From NCBI RefSeq assembly GCF_030297155.1, contig NZ_AP028067.1:930001-994000 (forward strand): a stretch of DNA of 64,000 nucleotides, read 5' to 3'. Below are positions 17,268 through 29,268 of this stretch, one piece after another. How positions within the stretch are numbered: position 1 is the stretch's first letter; every line of letters starts with the position of its first letter. Origin of the DNA: Vibrio sp. FE10. Its GTDB lineage: Bacteria > Pseudomonadota > Gammaproteobacteria > Enterobacterales > Vibrionaceae. Both the position numbers and the translations under genes were made by a program. The notes beneath the pieces are model-generated. The model saw only the letters and a list, made by a program, of their open reading frames with translations. It was not told where the DNA came from and did no database searches.

Positions 17268-19454
17268 ATGAGCTACGATTTAGACGAAGATATTCTTCAG
17301 GACTTTTTAGTCGAAGCAGGAGAGATCCTTGAACTCCTATCAGAACAATTGGTAGAGCTTGAGAATAACCCTGACGACAAAGACCTATTAAATGCTATTT
17401 TCCGTGGTTTCCATACAGTAAAAGGTGGTGCTGGTTTCCTAGCATTGACTGAGCTGGTGGATACTTGTCATGGTGCTGAGAATGTGTTCGACATTCTAAG
17501 AAACGGTCAACGCAGCGTAACATCAGGCTTGATGGACACGATGCTGCAGGCTCTCGATACAGTTAATGTACAGTTTCGAGCCGTGCAAGATCAGGAAGCT
17601 TTAGTACCCGCTGACCAATCTTTATTGGATGAGCTTCATCGTCTCTGTAAACCAGAGGCTGCAGATGAAGTCGCGCCAGCCCCTGTCATCCCTGAACCTA
17701 TTGTTGCTGCGCCTGAGCCTGTTGTAGAAAGCTCTAGCATCAGTGCATCTTCAGTGGATGATATCTCTGAAGATGAGTTTGAACGCCTACTTGATGAACT
17801 TCATGGTAAAGGTGGTTCACCAACAGCCGCTTCTGCACCAACTCCGCCGCCAGCGCCCGCTGCTCCTCAGCCAGTTGCTGACAGTGGTGATATTACTGAT
17901 GACGAATTTGAAAAGTTATTAGATGAACTGCACGGTGCGGGTAATAGCCCGACAGCGGCAAGTTCAACGCCACCACCGCCACCACCTCCTGTTGCTGCTC
18001 CAGTTTCGGCGATGTCTGAAGGCGATGACCTGATGACGGACGAAGAGTTTGAGAAGTTACTTGACCAGTTACATGGTTCAGGCAATGGCCCGTCGATTGA
18101 AGAGCTGGATGCTGCAACTAAGCCTGCTGATGTAACAGCGGCTCCTGTTGCACCTGCACCACAAGTCACGCCTAAGCCAGCAACCCCAGCTGTTGCGAAA
18201 CCTGCTGCTAAAGCTGAACCTAAGCCGAATGTTCCAGCTAAGGCTGAAGTTAAAACGCCAGCGAAGAAGCAACAAGCGGAAGCAACGGTTCGTGTTGATA
18301 CATCAACTCTCGATACCATTATGAACATGGTGGGTGAGTTGGTATTGGTTCGTAACCGACTGGTGAGTTTAGGCTTAAACAGCAACGACGAAGAAATGGC
18401 GAAAGCTGTTTCGAATTTAGACGTTGTTACCGCAGACCTTCAAGGTGCGGTAATGAAGACTCGTATGCAGCCGATCAAGAAAGTTTTTGGTCGTTTCCCA
18501 CGAGTTGTCCGCGACCTTGCTCGTAGTTTGAAGAAAGATATTGTTCTTGAAATGCGCGGTGAAGAAACGGATCTTGATAAGAATTTAGTAGAAGCACTTG
18601 CCGATCCACTGATTCACTTAGTGAGAAACTCTGTGGACCACGGTATTGAGATGCCTGAAGCTCGTATTGCGGCTGGCAAATCACAAACAGGTAAAGTGAT
18701 CCTATCTGCCTCGCAAGAAGGTGACCATATTGAATTGGCTATCGTTGATGACGGTGGCGGTATGGACCCTGATAAGCTTCGTGCTATTGCGGTTAAACGT
18801 GGCCTGATGGACGAAGACGCAGCGTCTCGCTTATCAAACAAAGAGTGTTTCAATCTTATTTTTGCACCTGGCTTCTCAAGCAAAGAGCAAATCTCAGATA
18901 TCTCTGGCCGTGGCGTAGGCATGGACGTTGTGAAAACAGCGATTAATACACTGAATGGCTCGATCGATATCGATTCTGAAATGGGTCAAGGCACCAAGAT
19001 TACGATCAAGGTTCCACTGACACTTGCGATTCTACCAACCTTGATGGTCGGTGTTGCGGGTCACCCATTCGCATTGCCATTGGCTTCTGTAAACGAGATT
19101 TTCCACTTAGACCTTAGCCGCACTAACGTGGTTGATGGCCAGTTGACTATCATCGTTCGTGACAAATCTATCCCGTTGTTCTACTTGCAAAATTGGCTGG
19201 CACCAAAAGCCGGTATTGTTGAACTACGTAAAGGACATGGCCACGTTGTTATTGTTCAGCTTGGCAGCCAAAGAGTTGGTTTTGTTGTTGATACGCTGAT
19301 TGGCCAAGAAGAAGTCGTTATCAAGCCACTTGATAAGTTGTTGCAAGGTACGCCAGGTATGGCAGGCGCGACAATTACAAGTGATGGACACATTGCATTG
19401 ATTCTGGATGTGCCTGACTTGTTGAAGCAGTACGCTGCAGCATCAAGAATTTAA
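17268..19454 (+). CDS. cheA: Chemotaxis histidine kinase CheA
   Basis: CheA is the array kinase that phosphorylates CheY and CheB. The 728 aa are ordered as HPt/P1 with the phospho-acceptor H49 ([11 protein letters not shown]), a long Pro/Ala-rich linker of about 130-340, dimerisation P3, HATPase P4 ([29 protein letters not shown]) and the CheW-like P5. A classical CheY-binding P2 domain is not obvious. Instead the linker holds three copies of a DEFExLLDxLHG motif at about 168-180, 211-223 and 258-270. In vibrios a CheA linker region (LID) interacts with ParP, so the repeats are candidates for that contact. Confidence 0.97.
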   Translation: MSYDLDEDILQDFLVEAGEILELLSEQLVELENNPDDKDLLNAIFRGFHTVKGGAGFLALTELVDTCHGAENVFDILRNGQRSVTSGLMDTMLQALDTVNVQFRAVQDQEALVPADQSLLDELHRLCKPEAADEVAPAPVIPEPIVAAPEPVVESSSISASSVDDISEDEFERLLDELHGKGGSPTAASAPTPPPAPAAPQPVADSGDITDDEFEKLLDELHGAGNSPTAASSTPPPPPPPVAAPVSAMSEGDDLMTDEEFEKLLDQLHGSGNGPSIEELDAATKPADVTAAPVAPAPQVTPKPATPAVAKPAAKAEPKPNVPAKAEVKTPAKKQQAEATVRVDTSTLDTIMNMVGELVLVRNRLVSLGLNSNDEEMAKAVSNLDVVTADLQGAVMKTRMQPIKKVFGRFPRVVRDLARSLKKDIVLEMRGEETDLDKNLVEALADPLIHLVRNSVDHGIEMPEARIAAGKSQTGKVILSASQEGDHIELAIVDDGGGMDPDKLRAIAVKRGLMDEDAASRLSNKECFNLIFAPGFSSKEQISDISGRGVGMDVVKTAINTLNGSIDIDSEMGQGTKITIKVPLTLAILPTLMVGVAGHPFALPLASVNEIFHLDLSRTNVVDGQLTIIVRDKSIPLFYLQNWLAPKAGIVELRKGHGHVVIVQLGSQRVGFVVDTLIGQEEVVIKPLDKLLQGTPGMAGATITSDGHIALILDVPDLLKQYAAASRI

Positions 19455-19467
19455 TTTAAGGATAAAT

Positions 19468-20592
19468 ATGGCGATTAAAGTATTAGTCGTTGATGATTCG
19501 AGCTTTTTCCGCCGTCGCGTAAGCGAGATCATCAACTCAGAGGCTCGCCTAGAAGTCATCGATGTAGCTGTAAATGGTAAAGAAGCGGTTGAAAAAGCAA
19601 AGAAGCTTAGACCTGACGTCATTACTATGGACATCGAAATGCCAGTCATGGACGGCATCACAGCCGTTCGTGAAATTATGGCCGCGTCTCCAACGCCTAT
19701 TTTGATGTTTTCATCGTTAACGCATGATGGTGCTAGAGCAACATTGGACGCGTTGGATGCCGGAGCTCTGGATTTCTTACCTAAGAAGTTCGAAGACATC
19801 GCTCGAAACCGGGACGATGCAGTCGCTCTCCTTCAACAGCGTGTGATTCAAATTGCCGCTAAGCGCGCGTTCATGCGTCGTACACCTGTTGCTCCTCGAG
19901 CAACGGCAGCAGCAACTGCGTCAACAGCTTCATCGCTGCGTCAAACCACTTCAGCGGCAACACCTGCTGCGAAGCCTGTTGTCGCATCGACTGCAAAATT
20001 TAGAGCATCAGGTAAAAAGTATCAGTTAACTGCCATTGGTACGTCGACTGGCGGTCCTGTTGCACTACAAAAGATTTTGACTCGCATTCCAGCTCACTAT
20101 CCACATCCGATCGTGTTAGTTCAGCACATGCCAGCAACCTTTACCGCTGCATTTGCAAGCCGACTGAATACCTTGTGTAAAATTGAAGTTCGCGAAGCGC
20201 AAGACGGAGATGTGTTGAAACCAGGAGTGGCTTACCTTGCTCCCGGCGGTAAACAGATGATGGTTGATGGCCGTGCAGGGTCTGCTCGCTTACGAATTAT
20301 CGATGGTGGCGACCGAATGAACTACAAGCCTTGTGTGGATGTTACATTTGGTTCTGCTGCAAAGATTTACGGTGACAAAGTCTTGTCTATGATACTGACC
20401 GGTATGGGTGCTGATGGTCGAGAAGGTTCGCGTATGTTAAAAACTGCGGGCTCGACGATTTGGGCGCAAGACGAAGATAGCTGTGTTGTATATGGTATGC
20501 CTCAAGCTGTAGCAAAAGCTGGCATTTCTACTGAAGACCTACCTCTAGACCGTATTGCGGAAAGGATCCTGGTTGAAGTTGGCTTAGCTTAG
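19468..20592 (+). CDS. cheB: Protein-glutamate methylesterase/deamidase CheB
   Basis: CheB demethylates chemoreceptors for adaptation. The 374 aa have an N-terminal receiver ([22 protein letters not shown]), an Ala/Thr/Pro-rich linker (about 135-185) and a C-terminal methylesterase domain with the Ser-His-Asp triad motifs [16 protein letters not shown] and LTGMGADG. It sits 13 bp after cheA and 10 bp before parC. Confidence 0.98.
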   Translation: MAIKVLVVDDSSFFRRRVSEIINSEARLEVIDVAVNGKEAVEKAKKLRPDVITMDIEMPVMDGITAVREIMAASPTPILMFSSLTHDGARATLDALDAGALDFLPKKFEDIARNRDDAVALLQQRVIQIAAKRAFMRRTPVAPRATAAATASTASSLRQTTSAATPAAKPVVASTAKFRASGKKYQLTAIGTSTGGPVALQKILTRIPAHYPHPIVLVQHMPATFTAAFASRLNTLCKIEVREAQDGDVLKPGVAYLAPGGKQMMVDGRAGSARLRIIDGGDRMNYKPCVDVTFGSAAKIYGDKVLSMILTGMGADGREGSRMLKTAGSTIWAQDEDSCVVYGMPQAVAKAGISTEDLPLDRIAERILVEVGLA

Positions 20593-20602
20593 GTAAATCG
20601 AC

Positions 20603-21371
20603 ATGATTGTTTGGAGTGTTGCAAACCAAAAAGGTGGTGTTGGTAAAACAACCACGACAGTGACTTTGGCAGGCTTGCTTGCCTTGAAAGGGCACCGTGT
20701 TCTGTTGGTTGATACCGATCCGCATGCATCACTGACCACTTATCTGGGTTACGACTCAGATACGGTGGAGTCGAGTTTGTTTGATCTGTTTCAGTTGCGA
20801 GAGTTTACTGCTCAGACGGTAAGACCTTTGACATTGCAAACTGAAGTTGAAGGCATTGATATTATCCCTGCACATATGTCGCTCGCGACATTAGACCGTG
20901 TGATGGGTAATCGCAGTGGAATGGGATTAATTTTAAAGCGTGCGCTTGCCGCTTTGAAAGATGACTATGATTATGTGTTGATCGATTGCCCGCCGATTCT
21001 TGGCGTGATGATGGTGAATGCATTGGCAGGCAGTGATCGTATTCTCATCCCAGTACAGACTGAGTTTCTGGCAATGAAAGGGTTAGAACGCATGATTCGC
21101 ACTCTGACTATCATGCAAAAATCTCGTAAAACGCCGTTTAAAGTGACAGTAGTACCGACGATGTATGACAAGCGAACCAAGGCTTCATTACAGACGTTAA
21201 CTCAGCTGAAAGAAGATTATCCAAATCAAGTTTGGACATCTGCTGTCCCTATTGACACTAAGTTTAGAGATGCAAGCCTAAAGCGCTTACCAGCATCTCA
21301 TTTTGCATCGGGTAGTCGTGGTGTATTTGCTTACAAACAGTTGCTTATTTATCTCGAAAGGCTGGCGATAA

Positions 21372-21385
<14 letters not shown>
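20603..21385 (+). CDS. parC: ParC, ParA-like ATPase for polar placement of chemotaxis arrays
   Basis: The 260-aa MinD/ParA family ATPase has deviant Walker A KGGVGKTTT at residues 10-18, an LLVDTDPHAS switch I and the IDCPP switch II. Its place between cheB and a CheW-domain gene, as in V. cholerae and V. parahaemolyticus, identifies ParC rather than the chromosome-partitioning ParA. ParC follows the polar landmark HubP and directs chemotaxis arrays to the pole so both daughters inherit one. The parP start overlaps it by 14 bp. Confidence 0.92.
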
Positions 21386-22497
<1,112 letters not shown>

Positions 22498-22511
<14 letters not shown>

Positions 22512-22551
22512 TAATAAGCATTAGGCTAACAACAAGCATCAAGTTAATAAT
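22498..22551 (+). repeat. Three tandem 18-bp repeats between parP and cheW
   Basis: Units AAGCATTAAGCTAGTAAT (22498-22515), AAGCATTAGGCTAACAAC (22516-22533) and AAGCATCAAGTTAATAAT (22534-22551) are contiguous. The first includes the parP stop codon; the third ends 33 bp before the cheW start. No spacer separates the units. Confidence 0.85.
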
Positions 22552-22583
22552 AGTGGTCGGTAACGACGGCAAGAGGATTAAAT

Positions 22584-23078
22584 ATGTCTCATATGAGTGA
22601 AATTGAAGTAAGAAAAGACCCAACTAATGATGAAGTACTTCAATGGGTGACATTCCAGCTAGAAGAAGAAACTTACGGCATTAATGTTATGCAGGTACGT
22701 GAAGTACTTCGCTACAGCGAAATCGCTCCAGTACCAGGTGCTCCAGACTACGTTCTAGGTATTATCAACCTACGTGGTAACGTTGTGACTGTTATCGACA
22801 CTCGTTCTCGCTTTGGTTTGATGCAAGGTGAAATCACAGACAACACTCGTATCATCGTTATCGAATCTGAGCGTCAAGTTATTGGTATCTTAGTAGATAG
22901 CGTTGCTGAAGTGGTTTACTTACGTTCTTCTGAGATCGACACGACTCCAAGTGTTGGTACTGACGAAAGTGCTAAGTTCATCCAAGGTGTAAGCAACCGT
23001 GATGGCAAGCTGCTTATCTTAGTAGATTTAAACAAACTACTAAGCGAAGACGAATGGGATGAGATGGCTCACCTGTAA
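22584..23078 (+). CDS. cheW: Chemotaxis coupling protein CheW
   Basis: CheW couples receptors to CheA in the array. The 164 aa form a single CheW domain (about 20-155) with the conserved WVTFQLEEETYGINVMQVREV start and GIINLRGNVVTVIDTR core. AGAGGA at 22571-22576 supports the ATG at 22584; a second ATG three codons later is possible. The stop overlaps the next start (TAATG). Confidence 0.98.
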   Translation: MSHMSEIEVRKDPTNDEVLQWVTFQLEEETYGINVMQVREVLRYSEIAPVPGAPDYVLGIINLRGNVVTVIDTRSRFGLMQGEITDNTRIIVIESERQVIGILVDSVAEVVYLRSSEIDTTPSVGTDESAKFIQGVSNRDGKLLILVDLNKLLSEDEWDEMAHL

Positions 23079-23587
23079 TGTTTGAAGCGCTTCCTTTGAG
23101 TCCTGCAGTGTTAATTGCAGGAGTCGGCGTGTTTACGTTGTTCATCTTGATTTTGCTTAGCAAAGTAAAAAGAGCTATTCAAAAACAGGTAGACCAATCA
23201 CGCCTTCAAGTTCGTAACTTGGACAAAGAGCTGCAAAAATCGAGTAAGCAATTACTTGAGGTTCGCTCTGTTGTTCTTGGTCTTGGTCAAAAAGTGACTG
23301 AGCAACAAGATGTGATTAAGCATTTGAATGAGCGTATCGTTGAACTCGAACACGCTGATACTGATGGCCGTTTGTACACACGAGCGACCAAAATGGTTCA
23401 GCTTGGTGCTGGGATCAACGAACTGATTGAAGAATGCGAATTGCCGAAAGCGGAAGCTGAGCTAATGATGTCTCTGCAGAATAAGCTTGCAGGCAAAGAG
23501 AAGATTCCTTCATTAAGAAGTAATCCGTCATCTTTTGACGAACAACCCTCTTCTCACGATCGTAAGCCTCCACCTCGACGTCGTTAA
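23078..23587 (+). CDS. fipA: DUF2802 membrane protein FipA (FlhF recruitment factor)
   Basis: The 169 aa have an N-terminal membrane helix (about residues 8-28), a coiled coil (about 35-95), a C-terminal DUF2802 helix-turn-helix-like domain (about 110-140: TRATKMVQLGAGINELIEEC) and a basic Pro/Arg tail. This architecture immediately downstream of cheW matches FipA, described as an FlhF interaction partner that helps place the polar flagellum in Vibrio, Pseudomonas and Shewanella. It overlaps cheW by one base. The function is assigned by family and position. Confidence 0.85.
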   Translation: MFEALPLSPAVLIAGVGVFTLFILILLSKVKRAIQKQVDQSRLQVRNLDKELQKSSKQLLEVRSVVLGLGQKVTEQQDVIKHLNERIVELEHADTDGRLYTRATKMVQLGAGINELIEECELPKAEAELMMSLQNKLAGKEKIPSLRSNPSSFDEQPSSHDRKPPPRRR

Positions 23588-23643
23588 ATTGAGCGCTCAA
23601 TCAGTATTAATAATCAGATGTTTATTATGTACTCCTCTTAAAA

Positions 23644-23668
23644 AGAAGCTTTGGCTTCTTTTTTTATG
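23644..23668 (+). terminator. Rho-independent terminator after fipA
   Basis: AAGAAGC (23644-23650), loop TTTG, GCTTCTT (23655-23661), followed by a T run. It closes the flagellar/chemotaxis transcript. Confidence 0.85.
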
Positions 23669-23867
23669 TCTGTCGATTTATTTATAGAACGATGTTTATA
23701 AGTGCTTGTATCTAGGGCAATATCTGCTTCAAGAATAAAAATGTGTAAATTGTGATGCGGTAGTAACAGTTTCTTACGGAGTTTGTTCCCTCGAAAACGC
23801 CTAGTCCTGTTTTGTGACCTTATTGGTGTGCTACTATAGCCCTCTCATTACTCGACTAAATTTACCT

Positions 23868-24485
23868 ATGCTAGAAGTCTCTAATTTAACTGCTATTCGT
23901 GACGACAGGGTTCTCTTTGAATCGTTGTCTTTTCAGCTAAAACCAGGCGAACTGGTTCAAGTTGAAGGTCGTAACGGTACTGGGAAAACGACACTCCTGA
24001 GAATCATCACTGGCTTAGGTGACCGTGATGAAGGCTCTATATCTTGGGATGGTAACTCTATTGAGTCGAGTCGAGACATTTATCATCAGAACCTTCTGTT
24101 TCTTGGGCACCAAACGGGTGTGAAGCGCGAACTGAGCGCGTATGAGAACCTTAGTTTTTATCAATCGATTCATAATGCTGATACCACCAAGGAAGAGCTC
24201 TATCATGCCTTGACTCAAGTGGGTCTGGCTGGAAGAGAGGATGTGCTTGCAGGTCAACTTTCTGCAGGTCAGCAACGTCGTGTTGCGTTGGCGCGTCTTT
24301 GGTTGAGTAAGCAAATGTTATGGATTTTAGATGAACCACTGACTGCGATTGATAAGCAGGGCGTGAAAGTTCTTGAATCTCTTTTTTCTCAGCATGCTGA
24401 TAATGGTGGCATTGTGTTATTGACTACTCACCAAGACATGTTTGCTGATAGCCCGAAACTAAGAAAAATAAAGTTGGGTGAGTAA
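23868..24485 (+). CDS. ccmA: Haem exporter ATPase CcmA
   Basis: CcmA is the ATP-binding subunit of CcmABCD, which releases holo-CcmE in System I cytochrome c maturation. The 205 aa have Walker [10 protein letters not shown], signature [14 protein letters not shown] and Walker [13 protein letters not shown]. The frame is open to 23814, but [13 protein letters not shown] at 23868 is the usual start. It begins the ccm operon; a weak TACTAT -10-like element is at 23832. Confidence 0.96.
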   Translation: MLEVSNLTAIRDDRVLFESLSFQLKPGELVQVEGRNGTGKTTLLRIITGLGDRDEGSISWDGNSIESSRDIYHQNLLFLGHQTGVKRELSAYENLSFYQSIHNADTTKEELYHALTQVGLAGREDVLAGQLSAGQQRRVALARLWLSKQMLWILDEPLTAIDKQGVKVLESLFSQHADNGGIVLLTTHQDMFADSPKLRKIKLGE

Positions 24486-24486
24486 T

Positions 24487-25155
24487 ATGATCTCTTCAAT
24501 GACAATGATCATTCGACGTGAACTGCTTATCGCATTTCGTCGTCAAGCGGACATTTTTAACCCACTGTGGTTTTTCATCATTGTAATTACCCTTTTTCCA
24601 TTAAGCATTGGGCCAGAGCCAAACTTACTTGCGCGCATTGCAGCAGGCATCGTTTGGGTAGCCGCTTTACTCTCTGCATTGCTCTCTTTAGAGCGCTTGT
24701 TTCGCGATGATTTTCAAGACGGCGCCCTTGAGCAGATGATGCTGATGCCCATCCCGTTGCAGTTGGTAGTCTTGTCCAAGGTCATAGCACACTGGGTATT
24801 GACCGGGTTACCATTAATTTTGATTAGTCCGCTATTGGCGGTATTGCTGTCTTTGGATTTCGATACCTGGCTGTCGGTTGTTTTAACGTTATTGGTCGGT
24901 ACACCTGCATTGAGCTTTATCGGTGCGATTGGTGTGGCTTTAACGGTAGGGCTCCAGAAGGGCGGTGTGCTGTTAAGCCTGTTAATTCTGCCGCTTTACA
25001 TCCCCATTTTGATATTCGCGACGTCAGCGATTGACGCTGCGGCATTGGGCGTTGCGTACAACGGCCAGTTGGCGGTGCTTGGGGCGATGTTAATGGGTGC
25101 CATGACTCTGACACCTTTTGCGATCAGCGCCGCACTTAGAGTGAGTGTGAACTGA
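24487..25155 (+). CDS. ccmB: Haem exporter permease CcmB
   Basis: CcmB is the six-helix membrane subunit paired with CcmA. The protein is 222 aa from the ATG at 24487, with about six hydrophobic segments and the conserved FNPLWFFIIVITLFPLSIGP and LERLFRDDFQDGALEQ regions. A GTG three codons upstream overlaps ccmA; GGGTGAG lies upstream of the ATG. Confidence 0.96.
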   Translation: MISSMTMIIRRELLIAFRRQADIFNPLWFFIIVITLFPLSIGPEPNLLARIAAGIVWVAALLSALLSLERLFRDDFQDGALEQMMLMPIPLQLVVLSKVIAHWVLTGLPLILISPLLAVLLSLDFDTWLSVVLTLLVGTPALSFIGAIGVALTVGLQKGGVLLSLLILPLYIPILIFATSAIDAAALGVAYNGQLAVLGAMLMGAMTLTPFAISAALRVSVN

Positions 25156-25303
25156 TTAGGGTTCCGTTATCGTATAGCTAATATGAACCAAATGTGTCGA
25201 TTGGACTCATAGAGTCAGTAAAACTGAAAGCAAGACAAATAAAATTATTATAATTATAGCTTTAATAGCTGTAAGCAATATGAAGTAAGAGTGAGATTAC
25301 AAC

Positions 25304-26044
25304 ATGTGGAAATGGCTCCATCCCTATGCCAAAGCAGAAACGTCTTACCAGCTCGCTGGTAAACTTTTGCCATGGTTCTCTATCCTAGCGCTATTGTGTC
25401 TATCCGTCGGTACGGTGTGGGGCTTAGCGTTCGCACCTTCAGATTACCAACAAGGTGATAGCTTCCGAATCATCTACATCCATGTTCCGTCTGCAATTTG
25501 GTCGATGGGCGTGTACATGTCGATGGCGATTGCTGCCTTTATCGGTTTGGTATGGCAAGTCAGATTGTCTGAAATGGCGGCACTGGCAATGGCTCCGATT
25601 GGTGCTGTGTTTACTTTTATCGCGCTTTTAACGGGTGCGGTTTGGGGTAAACCAATGTGGGGTGCTTGGTGGGTTTGGGATGCACGTTTAACCTCAGAGC
25701 TCATTCTACTATTCCTATATTTGGGTGTGATTGCATTACACCACGCCTTTGATGATCAAAAAACAGCGGCAAAAGCGGCGGGTATTTTGGCTATCGTAGG
25801 TGTTATCAACCTGCCGATTATTCACTTCTCTGTTGAGTGGTGGAACACCCTTCATCAGGGCGCGACGATTACTAAGTTTGATCAGCCTTCTATTTCAAAT
25901 GACATGTTATGGCCGCTTCTTCTGAATATCTTCGGCTTCGCCTTCTTCTTTGGTGCCGTCACTATGGTTCGTTTTAGAAACGAAATCATCAGTAAAGAAA
26001 GTCACCGTCCGTGGGTTCGTAAACTCGCGGCTGATAAAGCGTAG
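25304..26044 (+). CDS. ccmC: Haem-handling protein CcmC
   Basis: CcmC binds haem in the inner membrane and attaches it to CcmE. The 246 aa have six membrane segments and the Trp-rich WWD motif (PMWGAWWVWDARLTSELILL, about residues 118-137) with flanking His ligands. A 148-bp gap separates it from ccmB, long for this operon; it is AT-rich and holds a TATAAT at 25249, so an internal promoter is possible. Confidence 0.97.
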   Translation: MWKWLHPYAKAETSYQLAGKLLPWFSILALLCLSVGTVWGLAFAPSDYQQGDSFRIIYIHVPSAIWSMGVYMSMAIAAFIGLVWQVRLSEMAALAMAPIGAVFTFIALLTGAVWGKPMWGAWWVWDARLTSELILLFLYLGVIALHHAFDDQKTAAKAAGILAIVGVINLPIIHFSVEWWNTLHQGATITKFDQPSISNDMLWPLLLNIFGFAFFFGAVTMVRFRNEIISKESHRPWVRKLAADKA

Positions 26045-26058
26045 TAGGGTAGGTAATT

Positions 26059-26265
26059 ATGTATTTTGAATCTCTGAGTGATTTCTTTGCCATGGGTGGC
26101 TACGCCTCATATGTATGGAGTGCATTTGGAATCACATTCCTCGCGATGATCATCTTACTGGTAGTAAGTGTTCGTCGTAGTAAGCAATTACTAACTGAAG
26201 TACAAGCGAAGATTGATCGTCAAGCTCGTATCGATGCAGCAAAAAATATGGAGAACACTCTATGA
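26059..26265 (+). CDS. ccmD: Haem exporter small subunit CcmD
   Basis: CcmD is a small bitopic protein that stabilises the CcmABC-CcmE complex. The 68 aa have one membrane helix (about 18-40) and a basic cytoplasmic tail. [20 protein letters not shown] is a typical CcmD start. The stop region overlaps ccmE by 4 bp. Confidence 0.94.
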   Translation: MYFESLSDFFAMGGYASYVWSAFGITFLAMIILLVVSVRRSKQLLTEVQAKIDRQARIDAAKNMENTL

Positions 26266-26744
26266 ACCCAAGACGTAAGAAGAGGCTGGGCATTGTCTTA
26301 GCGATCTTTTTTGGTATCAGTGCAACTGTTGGATTAATGGTTTATGCACTTAACCAGAACATGGATCTGTTCTACACACCAACTGAGCTTGTTAATGGCA
26401 AAGACGGTAAAAAACCTGAAGTTGGCCAACGCCTGCGTATTGGTGGCATGGTTGTAGTCGGTTCTGTAAGCCGTGACAACGAGTCACTACGTGTAAGCTT
26501 TGATTTGAAAGATGTCGGCCCTAAAGTAACAATTTTATACGATGGCATTCTTCCTGATCTTTTCCGTGAAGGACAAGGTATTGTTGCTCAAGGCGTTCTA
26601 AAAGATGCGACAACAATTGAAGCGTTCGAAGTATTAGCGAAACACGATGAAGAGTACATGCCTTCTGAAGTTGCTGAAGCAATGAAGAAAACCCATGAGC
26701 CAATGCAGTACTCGACAGAACAAAAAGAAGGAAGTGCTCAATGA
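26262..26744 (+). CDS. ccmE: Periplasmic haem chaperone CcmE
   Basis: CcmE carries haem covalently on a His and delivers it to CcmF. The 160 aa have an N-terminal membrane anchor (about 9-29), an OB-fold domain and the haem-binding region [10 protein letters not shown] with the ligand His and downstream Tyr. It overlaps both ccmD and ccmF by 4 bp. Confidence 0.97.
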   Translation: MNPRRKKRLGIVLAIFFGISATVGLMVYALNQNMDLFYTPTELVNGKDGKKPEVGQRLRIGGMVVVGSVSRDNESLRVSFDLKDVGPKVTILYDGILPDLFREGQGIVAQGVLKDATTIEAFEVLAKHDEEYMPSEVAEAMKKTHEPMQYSTEQKEGSAQ

Positions 26745-28711
26745 TAGCCGAGATCGGCCACTTTGCCATGATCCTGTCCTTAGGGCTGGGATTGCTATTG
26801 AGTGTGCTCCCACTGTATGGGGCCGCTCGAAACAACACATTATTGATGAATAGTGCACGACCGTTGTCGTGGGGTATGTTCGGATTCCTAGCGATTTCGT
26901 TTTTCATCTTGTGTTACGCGTTCTACACCAATGATTTTACGATTCAATACGTTGCAAGTAACTCAAACAGCCAACTCCCTTGGTACTACCGTATAACTGC
27001 GGTTTGGGGTGCGCACGAAGGCTCTTTACTACTTTGGGTTCTAATCCAAGCGGGTTGGACGGTTGCCGTTGCGACGTTTAGCCGTGGTATGCCTCAAGAG
27101 TCGGTTGCTCGCGTACTTGCGATCATGGGTTTGATTACTGTCGGCTTCTTGCTGTTCATTATCGTAACGTCTAACCCATTCTTACGTACGCTACCTTTCT
27201 TCCCTGTCGATGGCCGTGACTTAAACCCGCTATTGCAAGATCCGGGTTTGATTATTCACCCGCCAATGCTTTACATGGGTTACGTGGGTTTCTCGGTAGC
27301 GTTCTCTTTTGCTATTGCTTCTCTAATGAGTGGTCGTTTAGATACGGCATGGGCTCGTTGGTCTCGTCCTTGGACAATCGCGGCTTGGTTATTTCTAACA
27401 GTAGGTATCGCACTAGGCTCATGGTGGGCTTACTACGAACTTGGCTGGGGTGGCTGGTGGTTCTGGGATCCAGTAGAAAACGCTTCATTCATGCCTTGGT
27501 TGGCTGGTACTGCGTTAATGCACTCGCTTGCGGTAACAGAAAAGCGCGGCACGTTTAAAGCTTGGACCGTTTTACTTGCGATCTCTGCGTTCTCATTAAG
27601 CTTACTAGGTACGTTCCTCGTTCGTTCGGGCATCTTGGTTTCTGTTCACGCGTTCGCGTCGGATCCTGCTCGTGGTATGTTTATTCTAGGCTTCCTAGTA
27701 TTTGTTATCGGTGGTTCACTGCTGTTGTTCGCTGTTAAAGGCGCATCGGTTCGTGTCCGTGGTAATTTTGATTTAGTGTCTCGTGAAAATGCGCTACTCG
27801 GCAACAACATCTTATTGATTGCTGCGTTAGTGGTTGTGTTAGTGGGTACATTGCTACCACTCGTTCATAAGCAGTTAGGTCTGGGATCGGTTTCAATCGG
27901 TGCACCATTCTTTGACATGTTGTTCTTCTGGTTAATGATCCCGTTCTCTTTCCTATTGGGTATCGGTCCACTTATCCGTTGGAAGCGTGACAACCTGTCT
28001 AAGCTTATTAAACCAATGTTAGTTTCGGGTATTTTCTCGCTAGGTTTAAGCGCGCTAATGGTAACCCTGCTGGCTGACCGCTTCAGTGGTACGGCTTACA
28101 CTGGTTGGGTAATGGCGTTCTGGATCTTCTTCATGCATGGCTTTGAGCTGCATGAGCGTGCAACTCACCGCCATACTTTCATGAAAGGCCTAACTAAACT
28201 GCCTCGTAGCCACTGGGCGATGATCTGTGGTCATATTGGTTTAGCTGTAACAGTGATCGGTATTGCAATGGTGCAAAACTACAGTATTGAACGTGATGTT
28301 CGTCTGGCACCTGGCGAAAGCTACCAGCTTGAAGAGTACGACTTCCTATTTACAGGTGTTCGTGACAAAGATGGCCCTAACTACGATGGTTACATCGCTG
28401 ACTTTGAAATTACCAAAGAAGGCAAATACATCAACACGCTTCACGCTGAAAAACGTTTCTACACCACTGCTAAGTCTATGATGACTGAAGCGGCGATTGA
28501 TCGTGGCGTTACACGTGACTTATACATCGCAATGGGTGAGCGTTTAGACGACAACAAATCTTGGGCAGTTCGCATCTACTACAAACCGTTTGTACGTTGG
28601 ATCTGGGCAGGTTCTTTGATCATGTCGATTGGTGGCGTAATTGCAATCAGTGACCGTCGTTACCGTTTCCGTAAGCCAACGAAAAAGTCGGCTGAAGAGC
28701 AGGAGGCATAA
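26741..28711 (+). CDS. ccmF: Haem lyase subunit CcmF
   Basis: CcmF is the large membrane subunit that ligates haem to apocytochrome c. The 656 aa contain about 14-15 membrane segments, the WWD motif ([19 protein letters not shown], about 235-253) and a periplasmic domain near the C-terminus. The length is normal. The start overlaps ccmE by 4 bp; dsbE follows after 5 bp. Confidence 0.98.
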   Translation: MIAEIGHFAMILSLGLGLLLSVLPLYGAARNNTLLMNSARPLSWGMFGFLAISFFILCYAFYTNDFTIQYVASNSNSQLPWYYRITAVWGAHEGSLLLWVLIQAGWTVAVATFSRGMPQESVARVLAIMGLITVGFLLFIIVTSNPFLRTLPFFPVDGRDLNPLLQDPGLIIHPPMLYMGYVGFSVAFSFAIASLMSGRLDTAWARWSRPWTIAAWLFLTVGIALGSWWAYYELGWGGWWFWDPVENASFMPWLAGTALMHSLAVTEKRGTFKAWTVLLAISAFSLSLLGTFLVRSGILVSVHAFASDPARGMFILGFLVFVIGGSLLLFAVKGASVRVRGNFDLVSRENALLGNNILLIAALVVVLVGTLLPLVHKQLGLGSVSIGAPFFDMLFFWLMIPFSFLLGIGPLIRWKRDNLSKLIKPMLVSGIFSLGLSALMVTLLADRFSGTAYTGWVMAFWIFFMHGFELHERATHRHTFMKGLTKLPRSHWAMICGHIGLAVTVIGIAMVQNYSIERDVRLAPGESYQLEEYDFLFTGVRDKDGPNYDGYIADFEITKEGKYINTLHAEKRFYTTAKSMMTEAAIDRGVTRDLYIAMGERLDDNKSWAVRIYYKPFVRWIWAGSLIMSIGGVIAISDRRYRFRKPTKKSAEEQEA

Positions 28712-28716
28712 TTCGA

Positions 28717-29268
28717 ATGAACAAGAAGATTTTATTCATTCCATTGATTGCATTCATGGTTCTAGCTGGAATCTTTGCAACTCAATTGATGCGCAACCAG
28801 TCGGGTGATGACCCGACTAAACTGGAATCGGTATTGATTGGTAAGCCCGTTCCTGAGTTTGGTTTAGAAGACTTAGAGCAACCTGGTAAGTTCCATGACC
28901 AAGCTATCTTTAAAGGCGAGCCACTGCTGCTTAACGTTTGGGCGACTTGGTGCCCGACTTGTTATGCAGAGCACTCTTACTTGAATAAGCTGGCTGATCA
29001 AGGCGTTAAGATTATTGGTCTTAACTACAAAGATGATCGCAACAAAGCGGTAGGTTGGTTGAACGAGTTAGGTAATCCTTACCTAATTAGCTTGTTCGAT
29101 GGAAATGGCATGCTGGGTCTAGACCTTGGCGTATATGGCGCACCAGAGACGTTCCTAATCGACGTTAACGGTGTTGTTCGTTACCGCCACGTTGGTGATG
29201 TTAACCCAACAAACTGGGCATCGACACTTCAGCCGATGTACCAAGAGTTATTGGAGGAGGCGAAATGA
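28717..29268 (+). CDS. ccmG: Thiol:disulfide interchange protein CcmG/DsbE
   Basis: This membrane-anchored periplasmic thioredoxin reduces apocytochrome CXXCH cysteines before haem attachment. The 183 aa have an N-terminal anchor (about 4-22) and a thioredoxin fold with the redox motif WATWCPTCYAE (about 74-84) and a cis-Pro loop (VYGAPETFLID). It overlaps ccmH by 4 bp. Confidence 0.97.
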   Translation: MNKKILFIPLIAFMVLAGIFATQLMRNQSGDDPTKLESVLIGKPVPEFGLEDLEQPGKFHDQAIFKGEPLLLNVWATWCPTCYAEHSYLNKLADQGVKIIGLNYKDDRNKAVGWLNELGNPYLISLFDGNGMLGLDLGVYGAPETFLIDVNGVVRYRHVGDVNPTNWASTLQPMYQELLEEAK

